The notes beneath the pieces were generated by a model, which saw only the letters and a list, made by a program, of their open reading frames with translations, was not told the origin of the DNA and did no database searches. DNA of 18,020 nucleotides, from the NCBI GenBank assembly GCA_041914785.1, contig JAYSCT010000096.1, positions 1-18,020 on the forward strand, read 5' to 3'. The stretch is from Pelomonas sp041914785. Lineage in GTDB: Bacteria > Pseudomonadota > Gammaproteobacteria > Burkholderiales > Burkholderiaceae_C. A program made the position numbers and the translations under genes. This document shows, piece after piece, positions 7,864 to 14,576 of the stretch (positions within the stretch are counted from its first letter, which is position 1; every line of letters begins with the position of its first letter).

Positions 7864-8748
7864 ATGACCCGTTCCGCCCGCCTTCCCATCCGCCTGCTGG
7901 CCCTGCCCCTCGCGCTGCTCGCGGGCTGCGCGATGCCGCCGCCCGAACCCCTCGGCCCGCCCGCCAAGGAAACCATCTACGCGGTGACCACGGGCAACCA
8001 GTTGGTCCAGTTCAACGCCGGCCAGCCGCAAAAGACGCTGTCGTCCAAGGCGCTGACCGGCCTGGCCGCCGGCGACACGCTGCTGGGCATCGATTACCGC
8101 GTCGCCAAGGGCCAGCTGTTCGGCCTGGGCGCCAGCGGCCAGCTCTACCGCATCGACACCCAGACCGGCGCCGCCAGCGCCGTCGGCACGCCCAGCGCCC
8201 TGCCCAGGGAAGGCGCCACCGAGTGGGGCGTGGACTTCAACCCGACGGTGGACCGCATCCGCGTCGTCAACGACGCGGGCTTCAACCTGCGGCTGCACCC
8301 GGACACCGGCGCCATCGTGGACGGCAACCCCAACGAGCCCGGCGTGCAGTTCGACGGCCGGCTGGCCTACGACGCGGCTGACGTGAACGCCGGCAAGACG
8401 CCCGCCATCGTCGCGGCCGGCTACACGTACAACAAGGACAACGACAAGATCACCACCAACTACGCGCTGGACGGCCGCCAGGGCGTGCTGGTGCACCAGG
8501 GCAGCAAGGAGGGCGTGCAGCCCGCGGTGTCGCCCAACACGGGGCGGCTGTGGACGGTGGGGTCGCTGGGCATCGGCAGCTTCCAGCGCGCGACGCTGGA
8601 CATCTCCGACGTGTCGAACGCCGCCTACGCGGCCATCACGACGGGCAGCAGCTCGGCCTGGTACCGCATCGACCTGGCGACCGGCAAGGCCACGCGCATC
8701 GGCACCATCGCGGCCGGCGCGGTCGTCGGCGCCGTCATCGAGCCCTGA
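7864..8748 (+). CDS. DUF4394 domain lipoprotein
   Basis: A protein of 294 residues with a lipoprotein signal peptide: a hydrophobic stretch at 8-20 and a lipobox LLAGC with the lipidated cysteine at 22. The mature part matches DUF4394, a predicted beta-propeller-like family, by GVDFNPTVDRIRVVNDAGFN, LAYDAADVNAG and the repeated YRIDTQTG/YRIDLATG units. The start is ATG at 7864 with GGAG about 6 nt upstream. It lies 65 nt after the SDR gene on the same strand and may share its transcript or use a TATAAA-like element near 7832. Two hairpins follow it. The family function is not established; an envelope-anchored binding or structural role is only a guess. Confidence 0.88.
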   Translation: MTRSARLPIRLLALPLALLAGCAMPPPEPLGPPAKETIYAVTTGNQLVQFNAGQPQKTLSSKALTGLAAGDTLLGIDYRVAKGQLFGLGASGQLYRIDTQTGAASAVGTPSALPREGATEWGVDFNPTVDRIRVVNDAGFNLRLHPDTGAIVDGNPNEPGVQFDGRLAYDAADVNAGKTPAIVAAGYTYNKDNDKITTNYALDGRQGVLVHQGSKEGVQPAVSPNTGRLWTVGSLGIGSFQRATLDISDVSNAAYAAITTGSSSAWYRIDLATGKATRIGTIAAGAVVGAVIEP

Positions 8749-8753
8749 ATGAA

Positions 8754-8777
8754 ACAGGCCCGCGGGAGCGGGCCTGT
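8754..8777 (+). terminator. Stem-loop after lipoprotein gene
   Basis: A perfect 10-bp stem (ACAGGCCCGC, 8754-8763, with 8768-8777) and a 4-nt loop lie 6 nt after the lipoprotein stop. There is no T-run on either side, so alone it would be a weak terminator. It probably works with the next hairpin. Confidence 0.6.
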
Positions 8778-8787
8778 CGTCCTCGGA

Positions 8788-8810
8788 GGGCGCCGCGCGG
8801 CGCCCTTTTT
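8788..8810 (+). terminator. Intrinsic terminator between lipoprotein and gltL
   Basis: The GC-only inverted repeat GGGCGCCG/CGGCGCCC (8788-8795 with 8798-8805) is followed directly by five Ts at 8806-8810, a standard intrinsic terminator for the + strand lipoprotein transcript. The last T is also the final base of the gltL stop on the other strand, so the convergent genes are packed end to end. Confidence 0.8.
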
Positions 8811-9544
8811 CAATGCTGGAGGATCTTGGCCAGGAAGTCCTTGGCGCGCGGCGAGCGCTCCTCGGGCTTGCCGAAGAAGTCGGCACTGGAGCAGTCCTCG
8901 ACGATCTTGCCCGCGTCCATGAAGATGACGCGGTTGCTGACGCGCTTGGCAAAGCCCATCTCGTGCGTCACGCACATCATGGTCATGCCCTCGTGGGCCA
9001 GCTGCACCATCACGTCCAGCACCTCGCCCACCATCTCCGGGTCCAGCGCCGAGGTCGGCTCGTCGAACAGCATGACGATGGGATCCATGGACAGCGCGCG
9101 CGCAATCGCCACGCGCTGCTGCTGGCCGCCGGACAGCTGGCCGGGGAACTTGTCCTTGTGCGCCGACAGGCCCACGCGGTCAAGCATCTTCAGGCCGCGC
9201 ACCTTGGCGTCTTCGGCCGAGCGGCCCAGCACCTTGATCTGCGCGATGGTCAGGTTCTCCGTCACCGACAGGTGCGGGAACAGCTCGAAGTGCTGGAACA
9301 CCATGCCCACGCGCGAGCGCAGCTTGGGCAGGTCGGTCTTGGGGTCGGCGATGGAGATGCCGTCGACGACGATGTCGCCCTTCTGGAAAGGCTCCAGCGC
9401 ATTGACCGTCTTGATCAGCGTCGACTTGCCCGAGCCCGACGGCCCGCAGACGACGACGACCTCGCCCTTCTTGATGGACGTCGTGCAGTCGGTCAGCACC
9501 TGGAAGCTGCCGTACCACTTGGAAACGTTCTTGATGTCGATCAT
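8810..9544 (-). CDS. gltL: Glutamate/aspartate ABC importer, ATPase
   Basis: The 244-residue ATP-binding subunit of a polar amino-acid importer, peripheral to the inner membrane. All ABC motifs are present: Walker A GPSGSGKST at 34-42, the Q-loop in FQHFELFPHL at 83-92, the signature LSGGQQQR at 137-144, Walker B IVMLFDE at 156-162, and the switch histidine at 194 (VTHEM). The length equals that of E. coli GltL (about 241). The start is ATG at 9544, 5 nt after the gltK stop, so it belongs to the same operon. Substrate assignment to glutamate/aspartate rests on the company of a GltI-like binding protein and two permeases, and on overall resemblance. General amino-acid importers of the GlnQ/HisP group are the alternative. 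Confidence 0.92.
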   Translation of the reverse strand: MIDIKNVSKWYGSFQVLTDCTTSIKKGEVVVVCGPSGSGKSTLIKTVNALEPFQKGDIVVDGISIADPKTDLPKLRSRVGMVFQHFELFPHLSVTENLTIAQIKVLGRSAEDAKVRGLKMLDRVGLSAHKDKFPGQLSGGQQQRVAIARALSMDPIVMLFDEPTSALDPEMVGEVLDVMVQLAHEGMTMMCVTHEMGFAKRVSNRVIFMDAGKIVEDCSSADFFGKPEERSPRAKDFLAKILQH

Positions 9545-9549
9545 GGCGT

Positions 9550-10215
9550 TCAGCGGATGATTTGGATCTTGGCCTGCAGACGGCGCACCGTCATGGACAG
9601 GCCGAAGCAGATGACGAAGTAGATGACCGCGGCGACAAGGTACGTCTCGACCGGGCGGTTGAAGTTCTTGCCGGCGACTTCGAAGCCCTTGAGCAGGTCG
9701 TAGGCGCCGATGGCGTAGACCAGCGAGGTGTCCTGGAACAGGATGATGGTCTGCGTCAGCAGCACCGGCAGCATGTTGCGGAAGGCCTGCGGCAGCACCA
9801 CCAGCTGCATGGTCTGGCGGTAGGTCATGCCCACCGCGTAGCCGGCGTACACCTGCCCCTTGGGCACGCTCTGGATGCCGGCGCGCATGATCTCGGAGTA
9901 GTACGCCGCCTCGAACAGCGTGAAGGTGACGATGGCCGACAGCTCCGCGCCGAGCGGCTTGCCCGTCAGCAGCGGGATGAGCAGGAAGAACCACAGGATC
10001 ACCATCACCAGCGGGATGGAGCGCAGCGTGTTCACGTAGGCCGCCGCGGGCATCTCCAGCCACGGCTTGCCGGACAGGCGCATCAGCGCCAGCAGGGTGC
10101 CGAGCACGATGCCGCCGATCATCGCGATCAGCGTCAGCTGCAGGGAGAAGAAGAAGCCCTTGGCAACGAAGCTGGAGACGACGCCCCAGCTGAGGAAGCT
10201 GAAATCGAGATCCAT
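9550..10215 (-). CDS. gltK: Glutamate/aspartate ABC importer, permease
   Basis: The 221-residue inner-membrane permease of the amino-acid importer. Several hydrophobic segments are visible (about 15-42, 58-85, 91-110, 150-170, 192-212). The ABC-interacting EAA loop appears as AGIQSVPKGQVYAGYAVGMT near 112-131. The start is ATG at 10215, sharing one base with the gltJ stop (TGATG), which implies coupled, equal synthesis of the two permease halves. The protein ends 5 nt before gltL. The length agrees with GltK (about 224). Confidence 0.92.
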   Translation of the reverse strand: MDLDFSFLSWGVVSSFVAKGFFFSLQLTLIAMIGGIVLGTLLALMRLSGKPWLEMPAAAYVNTLRSIPLVMVILWFFLLIPLLTGKPLGAELSAIVTFTLFEAAYYSEIMRAGIQSVPKGQVYAGYAVGMTYRQTMQLVVLPQAFRNMLPVLLTQTIILFQDTSLVYAIGAYDLLKGFEVAGKNFNRPVETYLVAAVIYFVICFGLSMTVRRLQAKIQIIR

Positions 10216-10952
10216 CACTTGCCCCCCACCATACCGGGCACGCGCACCCGGTGCTCGATGAAGAGCGCCACGCGGTTGATCGCGAAGGCGGACACGAAGT
10301 ACAGCGCCGTCGCGGCGAGGTAGATCTCGATGCTGCGCGAGGTTTCCTCGCTGGCCTGGATGGAGAACATCGTCAGCTCGGCGATGCTGACCGCGAAAGC
10401 CACCGACGAGTTCTTGATGATGTTCATGCTCTCGCTGGTCAGCGGCGGGATGACGATGCGAAACGCCATCGGCAGCAGCACGTAGCGGTAGGTCTGCGGC
10501 AGCGTGAAGCCCATCGCCAGGCCGGCGTAGCGCTGGCCCTTGGGCAGGCTCTGGATGCCCGCCTTCACCTGCTCGGCGATGCGCGCCGATGTGAAGAAAC
10601 CCAGCGCGAAGACGACCAGCACGAAGCTGGGAATGGCGCGCAGGCTCGTGAAGATCGACGGCAGCACGTGGTACCAGAGGAAGATCTGCACCAGCAGCGG
10701 GACGTTGCGGAACAGCTCCGTCCACGCATTGCCGAGGAACACCAGCCCCCGGTTCGGCACCGTGCGCAGCACGCCCATCAGCGACCCGACACTCAAGGCC
10801 AGCACCAGCGCCAGCACGGCGACGCTCAGCGTCCAGCCCCAGGCCGAAATCATCCATTGCAGATAGGTGATGTCGCCGTTGCTGCCGAAGCAGCTGCCGA
10901 CGACCTCCTGATCCAGCGTGTTCCTGCAGAACACCTGCCAGTCCCAACTCAT
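10215..10952 (-). CDS. gltJ: Glutamate/aspartate ABC importer, permease
   Basis: The 245-residue inner-membrane permease and partner of GltK. It has a longer N-terminal periplasmic part (SWDWQVFCRNTLDQEVVGSCFGSNGD), as in GltJ, which is about 246 residues in E. coli. The EAA loop is AGIQSLPKGQRYAGLAMGFT. The start is ATG at 10952 (MSWDW), with GGGAG about 9 nt upstream. The frame is open for 11 more codons, but these run into the intercistronic hairpin and are not used. The stop overlaps the gltK start. The two cysteines in the N-terminal part could form a disulfide in the periplasm. Confidence 0.92.
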   Translation of the reverse strand: MSWDWQVFCRNTLDQEVVGSCFGSNGDITYLQWMISAWGWTLSVAVLALVLALSVGSLMGVLRTVPNRGLVFLGNAWTELFRNVPLLVQIFLWYHVLPSIFTSLRAIPSFVLVVFALGFFTSARIAEQVKAGIQSLPKGQRYAGLAMGFTLPQTYRYVLLPMAFRIVIPPLTSESMNIIKNSSVAFAVSIAELTMFSIQASEETSRSIEIYLAATALYFVSAFAINRVALFIEHRVRVPGMVGGK

Positions 10953-10967
10953 CGTCTCTCCCAGAAC

Positions 10968-10992
10968 GAAGCGGGTGCCTCGCACCCGCTTC
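10968..10992 (-). promoter_or_regulatory. Intercistronic stem-loop between gltI and gltJ
   Basis: A perfect 10-bp stem (GAAGCGGGTG, 10968-10977, with 10983-10992) and a 5-nt loop lie between the gltI stop and the gltJ start. On the transcribed strand only GTTCT follows, so termination should be partial. This position is typical of structures that protect the mRNA of an abundant periplasmic binding protein and lower expression of the membrane parts. The stem is seen directly; the effect is inferred. Confidence 0.65.
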
Positions 10993-11017
10993 CTGTTAGC
11001 TCAAACCGTGCCCGCGA

Positions 11018-11908
11018 TCACTTCTTCGCGGCGTACTCTTCCATCGGCTTGTCGTTGGGGTTGGCCCAGGCTTCCTTGTTGGCGGCCGACACCGGCAGGC
11101 CGATCCGGGCGTTGGTCGGCGGGATGGGCTGCATGAACCACTTGTCGTAGATCTTGGCCAGTTCGCCCGACTTCATCAGGCCCTTGATGCTGTCGTCCAC
11201 GGCCTTCTTGAAGGCGGGGTCGTCCTTGCGCATCATGATGGCGATGGGCTCGACGGACAGCACCTCGCCGACGATCTTGTAGTCGGCCGGGGCCTTGGAG
11301 GTGGCGATGTTCTTGGCCAGGATGGAGCCGTCCATCACGAAGGCATCGGCACGGCCGGACTCCAGCAGCAGGAAGCTGTCGGCGTGGTCCTTGCCGAAGA
11401 CTTCCTTGAAGTCCACGCCCGTGGCGCGCTCATGCTTGCGCAGCGTCTGCACGGAGGTCGTGCCGGTGGTGGTGGCCACATGCTTGCCGTTGAGCTGCGC
11501 GATGGAGGTGATGCCGGAATTGGCCTTCACGGCGATGCGCACTTCCTCGACATAGGTCGTCACGGCGAAGGCGACGTCCTTCTGGCGCTGCACGTTGTTG
11601 GTCGTGGAGCCGCACTCCAGGTCCACCGTGCCGTTCGTGACCAGCTGGATGCGGTTGGCCGACGTGACGGGCTGGTGCTTGACCTCCAGCTTGCCGCCCA
11701 GCTGCTTGCGCAGGTCGGCGACGACGCGGTCGCAGACATCGATGTGGTAGCCGACGTACTTGCCGTCACCGATGGTGTAGGACAGGCCCGAAGACTCGCG
11801 CACGCCCATCGTGATGACGCCGCTGGTCTTCAGCTTCGTCAGCGTGTCTTGCGCATGCACGGCCGAGACGCCGGCGAACAGGGCGGCGACGAGCAGAACT
11901 TTCTTCAT
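11018..11908 (-). CDS. gltI: Glutamate/aspartate periplasmic binding protein
   Basis: A 296-residue solute-binding protein of family 3. The signal peptide MKKVLLVAALFAGVSAVHA is probably cut after Ala19, so the product acts in the periplasm and delivers ligand to GltJK. Family marks are GVRESSGLSYTIGDGKYVGYHIDVC near 36-60, GTVDLECGSTTNN near 93-105, and the second-domain GTTSVQTLRKHE. The length and these segments fit GltI of the E. coli gltIJKL system (about 302 residues). The start is ATG at 11908, after TTGGAG at about 6-11 nt. It is the first gene of the operon and is separated from gltJ by 65 nt that hold a stem-loop. Binding of the acidic amino acids glutamate and aspartate is inferred from family membership. 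Confidence 0.93.
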   Translation of the reverse strand: MKKVLLVAALFAGVSAVHAQDTLTKLKTSGVITMGVRESSGLSYTIGDGKYVGYHIDVCDRVVADLRKQLGGKLEVKHQPVTSANRIQLVTNGTVDLECGSTTNNVQRQKDVAFAVTTYVEEVRIAVKANSGITSIAQLNGKHVATTTGTTSVQTLRKHERATGVDFKEVFGKDHADSFLLLESGRADAFVMDGSILAKNIATSKAPADYKIVGEVLSVEPIAIMMRKDDPAFKKAVDDSIKGLMKSGELAKIYDKWFMQPIPPTNARIGLPVSAANKEAWANPNDKPMEEYAAKK

Positions 11909-11983
11909 GGAGACTCCAACAACAGGGAAAGGGTTATCGATAGCAATCCGGGAGCAGACCACGGCACGCAGCCCGCCCGAATA

Positions 11984-12002
11984 CGGGTTTACACGATACC
12001 CG
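11984..12002. promoter_or_regulatory. Dyad upstream of gltI, candidate operator
   Basis: The inverted repeat CGGGT-N9-ACCCG lies 76-94 nt before the gltI start, in the 109-bp gap after the second LysR gene. It could be a regulator site for the glt operon or a weak terminator for the LysR transcript; there is no T-run. It does not fit T-N11-A exactly, so assignment to the neighbouring LysR protein is tentative. Confidence 0.35.
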
Positions 12003-12017
12003 CGATGTGGATTGCCC

Positions 12018-12944
12018 TTACTTGGCCCCGTTGGCCGTGGCCAGGTAATCCCACAGCGCCTGCGCCGCCGGCTTGTGCCGGCGCGACAGCTCGGGCCGCT
12101 CGCGGTAGATGCGCAGCTCCATGCTGACGCTGAACGCGCCCGGCGCCGCCGCCGGCACCAGCCGGCCACCGGCCAGCTCCTTCTGCACCGAGCTCGCCGG
12201 CAGGAAGGCCAGGCCATGCCCCTCCAGCGCCATCGCCTTCAGGCCCTCGGCCATGTCGGTCTCGTAGATGGCGTCCAGGTTCAGCGCGCAGTCGGCCTGC
12301 TTGACGATGAGCTCCACGATGCGCCCCAGGTAGGCGCCGGCCGCGTAGCTCAGGAACGGGATCTTCTGGCCCGGCCGGCCCGGCAGGCGGAACAGCGGCT
12401 CGCCCTGCGCGTCCACCTTGGCGTAGGGGGCCAGCGTCTCGTGGCCCAGCGACGCCGTCTGGTAACGCTCCGGGTCCAGCTGCAGCGGCTGGCTGGCGTG
12501 GTGGTAGACCAGCAGCAGGTCGCAGTTGCCCTCGCTGAGCTGCAGCATGGCGTCATGCACGTTGGCCGCGTTGAGCCTGCACTTGATCGCGCCGAAGCCG
12601 CGCCGCAGCCCCATCAACCAGTGCGGGAAGAAGCTGAACGCCAGCGAATGCGGCACGGCGAACTCGATCATGTCCTGGTCGGCCGCCTGGTGGCTGCGCA
12701 GCATGTTGCGCGTGGCCTGCAGGTTGCCCAGCAGGTCCACCGCCTGCGCCAGCAGCGTCGCGCCGGCGGCCGTCAGCCGCGTCGGATAGGACGAGCGGTC
12801 CACGAGGTCGACCCCCGCCCACGCCTCCAACGCCTGGATGCGACGCGAGAACGCCGGCTGCGTCACATGGCGCAACTGGGCCGAGCGGGAAAAACTGCGC
12901 GTCTCGGCCAGGCTGACGAAGTCTTCAAGCCATTTGGTTTCCAC
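12018..12944 (-). CDS. LysR-family transcriptional regulator (glt-linked)
   Basis: A 308-residue LysR-type regulator. The N-terminal winged helix-turn-helix covers about 1-60 (KWLEDFVSLAETRSFSRSA, then QLRHVTQPAFSRRIQALE), and the effector domain begins near 88. The chosen start is GTG at 12944, which gives the usual VETKWLEDF opening. A GTG ten codons upstream (12974) is also open. No Shine-Dalgarno is seen before 12944, and a TACACT hexamer ends about 9 nt before it, so the message may be leaderless or nearly so. The gene lies just upstream of gltI on the same strand, and control of the glutamate/aspartate importer is the natural inference. It is divergent from the PEP-CTERM gene. Confidence 0.9.
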   Translation of the reverse strand: METKWLEDFVSLAETRSFSRSAQLRHVTQPAFSRRIQALEAWAGVDLVDRSSYPTRLTAAGATLLAQAVDLLGNLQATRNMLRSHQAADQDMIEFAVPHSLAFSFFPHWLMGLRRGFGAIKCRLNAANVHDAMLQLSEGNCDLLLVYHHASQPLQLDPERYQTASLGHETLAPYAKVDAQGEPLFRLPGRPGQKIPFLSYAAGAYLGRIVELIVKQADCALNLDAIYETDMAEGLKAMALEGHGLAFLPASSVQKELAGGRLVPAAAPGAFSVSMELRIYRERPELSRRHKPAAQALWDYLATANGAK

Positions 12945-13103
12945 CGCCGGCAGTGTAGCCAAGGCCCCGCACACCCCCTAAGCCAGGTTGTCGACTGCGC
13001 ACGCCCCCTCAACTGAAGGGGCAGCGCCGCCCCGTGAAATATGCCGCTTGTTTACAGTTCCGCACACAAACCCAACTCGAAAACCTCCGACGGAGAACCT
13101 GTC
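12945..13103. promoter_or_regulatory. Divergent region between LysR and PEP-CTERM genes
   Basis: A 159-bp gap that must hold the promoters of both divergent genes. It contains a GGGGC-N6-GCCCC hairpin at 13018-13033, followed by an AT-rich stretch (13034-13065) with TTGTTTACAG. The ribosome-binding site GGAG for the PEP-CTERM gene is at 13092-13095. I searched for a sigma-54 site (GG-N10-GC), since some PEP-CTERM genes use one, and found none with correct spacing. Confidence 0.35.
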
Positions 13104-13805
13104 ATGCGTGCAAAGAGCAAACTGCTGGCCCTGGCCCTGACTGCGGCCCTGCAACCGGCCTTCGCGGCGCCCGCGTCGGTGGAGTTCTCGTTCGAGGACA
13201 TGACGACCATCGTCAATTCATCGGGTCTGGTCAACCTGGCCCAGGCCAAGTACGGCGCCAAGGACGGCCTGCAATTCACGGGCAGCGCCTGGGGTGTGCT
13301 GACGAGCAAGGACTGCGACGGCATCCTTGCATTCGTGCCGAACAACGGCGGCTGCGGCGCCCTGATGCTGTCCAGCAACCCAGGCGGTAGCAGCAGCTCG
13401 CAGCGCCAGTCCCTCACGATGAACTACGCCGATGGCTTCATCTCGGGCTCCACGCTGTTCTACGCCACCATCCTCGGCGCCGATGTAAGCATCACGCTGT
13501 ACGAAAACATCGACCACAGCACGGGCAGGTCCTGGGCGTTGGGCCGGCTGAAGAACGACGGCTGCACCTCCGAACCGGGCGCCACCTTCTGCGACTGGAA
13601 CAGCCTCGTGCTGGACCTCAAGGGCGGCGTCGCCCGTTCGCTGGTGGTGACCGGCAATGACAACTCGGTCATCTTCGACGACTTCAGCCTCGTGCGCGCC
13701 ACCGCCGTGCCGCCGGTGAATCTGCCGGAACCGGCCAGCATCGCGCTGGCAATGGGCGCCCTGGGCGCGCTGGGCTGGACGCGCAAGCGCGCAGCCGCCC
13801 GTTGA
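13104..13805 (+). CDS. PEP-CTERM sorting domain protein
   Basis: A 233-residue secreted protein with a signal peptide (about 1-21, MRAKSKLLALALTAALQPAFA) and a C-terminal PEP-CTERM signal: LPEPAS at 207-212, a hydrophobic helix (IALAMGALGALGW), and a basic end (TRKRAAAR). Such signals are recognised by exosortase (EpsH/XrtA-type), which cuts and passes the protein to the cell surface or exopolysaccharide. The middle part is rich in beta-strand patterns and ends in VIFDDFSLV, as in jelly-roll lectin-like folds. It contains four cysteines (71, 84, 154, 163) that may form two disulfides. The start is ATG at 13104, with GGAG about 9 nt upstream; the frame is open 21 codons further but has no site there. 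No exosortase gene is in the window. Confidence 0.9.
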   Translation: MRAKSKLLALALTAALQPAFAAPASVEFSFEDMTTIVNSSGLVNLAQAKYGAKDGLQFTGSAWGVLTSKDCDGILAFVPNNGGCGALMLSSNPGGSSSSQRQSLTMNYADGFISGSTLFYATILGADVSITLYENIDHSTGRSWALGRLKNDGCTSEPGATFCDWNSLVLDLKGGVARSLVVTGNDNSVIFDDFSLVRATAVPPVNLPEPASIALAMGALGALGWTRKRAAAR

Positions 13806-13833
13806 CGGCCGCGCCTCGGCGCTCTCCAACAAG

Positions 13834-13861
13834 AACGACCGCCGCGGCGGTCGTTTTGTTT
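13834..13861 (+). terminator. Intrinsic terminator of the PEP-CTERM gene
   Basis: A perfect 22-bp palindrome (AACGACCGCCG followed by its complement, 13834-13855) is followed by TTGTTTTT. It lies 28 nt after the stop codon and is a strong intrinsic terminator for the + strand. Confidence 0.88.
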
Positions 13862-13981
13862 TTCCAGGCTGCAATTTCAACCGCGGCCGATATCTGATCG
13901 ACATCGGCAACCATCCGCGCGGGCGCTCCTCAACCACCGGAGCTACTCAGCAAACCACGGAAATGACACGCCGGAAATGAA

Positions 13982-14017
13982 AAACCCGCCGAGCGGCATG
14001 TGCTACTCGGCGGGTTT
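13982..14017 (-). terminator. Terminator after the tRNA-fMet fragment
   Basis: A 12-bp perfect stem (AAACCCGCCGAG, 13982-13993, with 14006-14017) and a 12-nt loop start 6 nt after the CCA end of the tRNA fragment on the minus strand. TTTTCATTT follows on that strand. It looks like the original terminator of the chromosomal tRNA gene, left behind with its 3' half. Confidence 0.8.
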
Positions 14018-14023
14018 CATATT

Positions 14024-14068
14024 TGGTTGCGGGGGCCGGATTTGAACCGACGACCTTTGGGTTATGAG
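14024..14068 (-). pseudogene. 3' half of initiator tRNA-fMet (CAT), att-site remnant
   Basis: The minus strand reads tRNA positions 32-76: anticodon loop CTCATAA with anticodon CAT, CCCAA, variable loop AGGTC, T-arm GTCGG-TTCAAAT-CCGGC, acceptor strand CCCCGCA, discriminator A, and encoded CCA. From memory of E. coli tRNA-fMet, it differs from this part at one base (CCCGA there). Initiator marks are present: the CCC of the anticodon stem and A72. The bases before the loop (TTAGA) cannot form the expected GGG side, and no 5' half follows. The gene is therefore truncated exactly at the anticodon loop, which is a known crossover place for tyrosine integrases. It is best read as an attachment-site scar of the adjoining island. 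Confidence 0.85.
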
Positions 14069-14498
14069 TCTAATATTGAGGCAAGGTTAATATCGACGAC
14101 ACTAGGCCTAAATCGGTTTTATTCAATCCCGTCAAGCACTTAGCCAAAAAATTGCTCCACCCACACTTGCCCACTTAAACACAATTGGGCCCAGACCCAC
14201 CGAACGACCCAATTTGCAAACTGCAACTGCAACTGACCATTGGGTCGTTCCCATCAGCGTTGCGGCCGGCCGCGATGATATATCCCCCTTCCAGCCAAGT
14301 GCAATTTAAGTGCGGGCCGTCGGACCCAGCGGATCAGGGGCTCAACATGAGGAACTTTGCGCCGGTCTGGCATCACGCTTGCCTTCCAGTTCCACCAAGC
14401 GGGTGACGACAGTCCCGGGATGTGCGCCGTTCGGACTTCCAGGCTCCGTGGCGCCGACCCGCTTCGACGGGAAGATTGCATCCTGGCGGGTATTCAAT
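14069..14498. other. Non-coding island end with repeats
   Basis: About 430 bp between the att scar and the hip operators. The left part is AT-rich. CCCAC occurs at 14160, 14170 and 14196. A 12-bp inverted repeat occupies 14202-14213 and 14239-14250, with CTGCAA repeats between its arms. A 12-bp palindrome GCGGCCGGCCGC is at 14262-14273. Open frames here are short, overlapping and without ribosome-binding sites, so I see no gene. The repeats could include arm-type sites for integrase or excisionase. Confidence 0.4.
14202..14250. repeat. 12-bp inverted repeat with CTGCAA spacer repeats
   Basis: GAACGACCCAAT (14202-14213) and its exact complement (14239-14250) flank 25 nt that contain the series ACTGCAACTGCAACTG. 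It can form a hairpin or bind a dimeric protein. Its place 134 bp from the tRNA scar suggests a recombination or replication role, which is inference only. Confidence 0.6.
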
Positions 14499-14499
14499 T

Positions 14500-14569
14500 A
14501 TCGCCTAAGAACGATTTTTTGATTTTATCGCCCGAAAGCGATATGCTACAAAAATCGCCCTTAGCCGAT
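14500..14569 (+). promoter_or_regulatory. hipBA operator array: three ATCG-N8-CGAT dyads
   Basis: Three 16-bp dyads occur upstream of hipB: O1 ATCGCCTAAGAACGAT (14500-14515), O2 ATCGCCCGAAAGCGAT (14527-14542) and O3 ATCGCCCTTAGCCGAT (14554-14569). Their centres are exactly 27 bp apart. Half-site spacing of 8 matches that of known HipB operators (TATCC-N8-GGATA in E. coli), but the half-site differs. O1 ends 3 bp before the -35 element, O2 fills the space between -35 and -10, and O3 covers the expected transcription start. HipB, or HipB bound to HipA, should repress its own promoter here. Confidence 0.85.
14519..14547 (+). promoter_or_regulatory. hipBA promoter
   Basis: A sigma-70-type promoter: -35 TTGATT (14519-14524), a 17-bp spacer, and -10 TATGCT (14542-14547). 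Each hexamer matches four of six consensus bases, and the spacing is optimal. The start of transcription would be near 14554, giving a leader of about 23 nt before the TTG start of hipB. It is interleaved with the three operators. Confidence 0.75.
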
Positions 14570-14576
14570 AACGCCA

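Noticed and set aside
11908..12017. Sigma-54 promoter before gltI
   Set aside because: GG and GC elements exist (TGGTCT, TTGCT) but are 14 bp apart instead of 10.
13018..13033. GGGGC-N6-GCCCC hairpin as a terminator
   Set aside because: It lies between divergent starts, where no transcript ends, and has no T-run; it is noted only as part of the promoter region.
14024..14097. A complete tRNA gene
   Set aside because: The sequence before the anticodon loop cannot form the acceptor, D-arm or anticodon stem; only positions 32-76 are present.
14185..14522. Short open frames on both strands near the island end
   Set aside because: They overlap each other, have no ribosome-binding sites, show no recognisable protein pattern, and cross the repeats and the hip control region.
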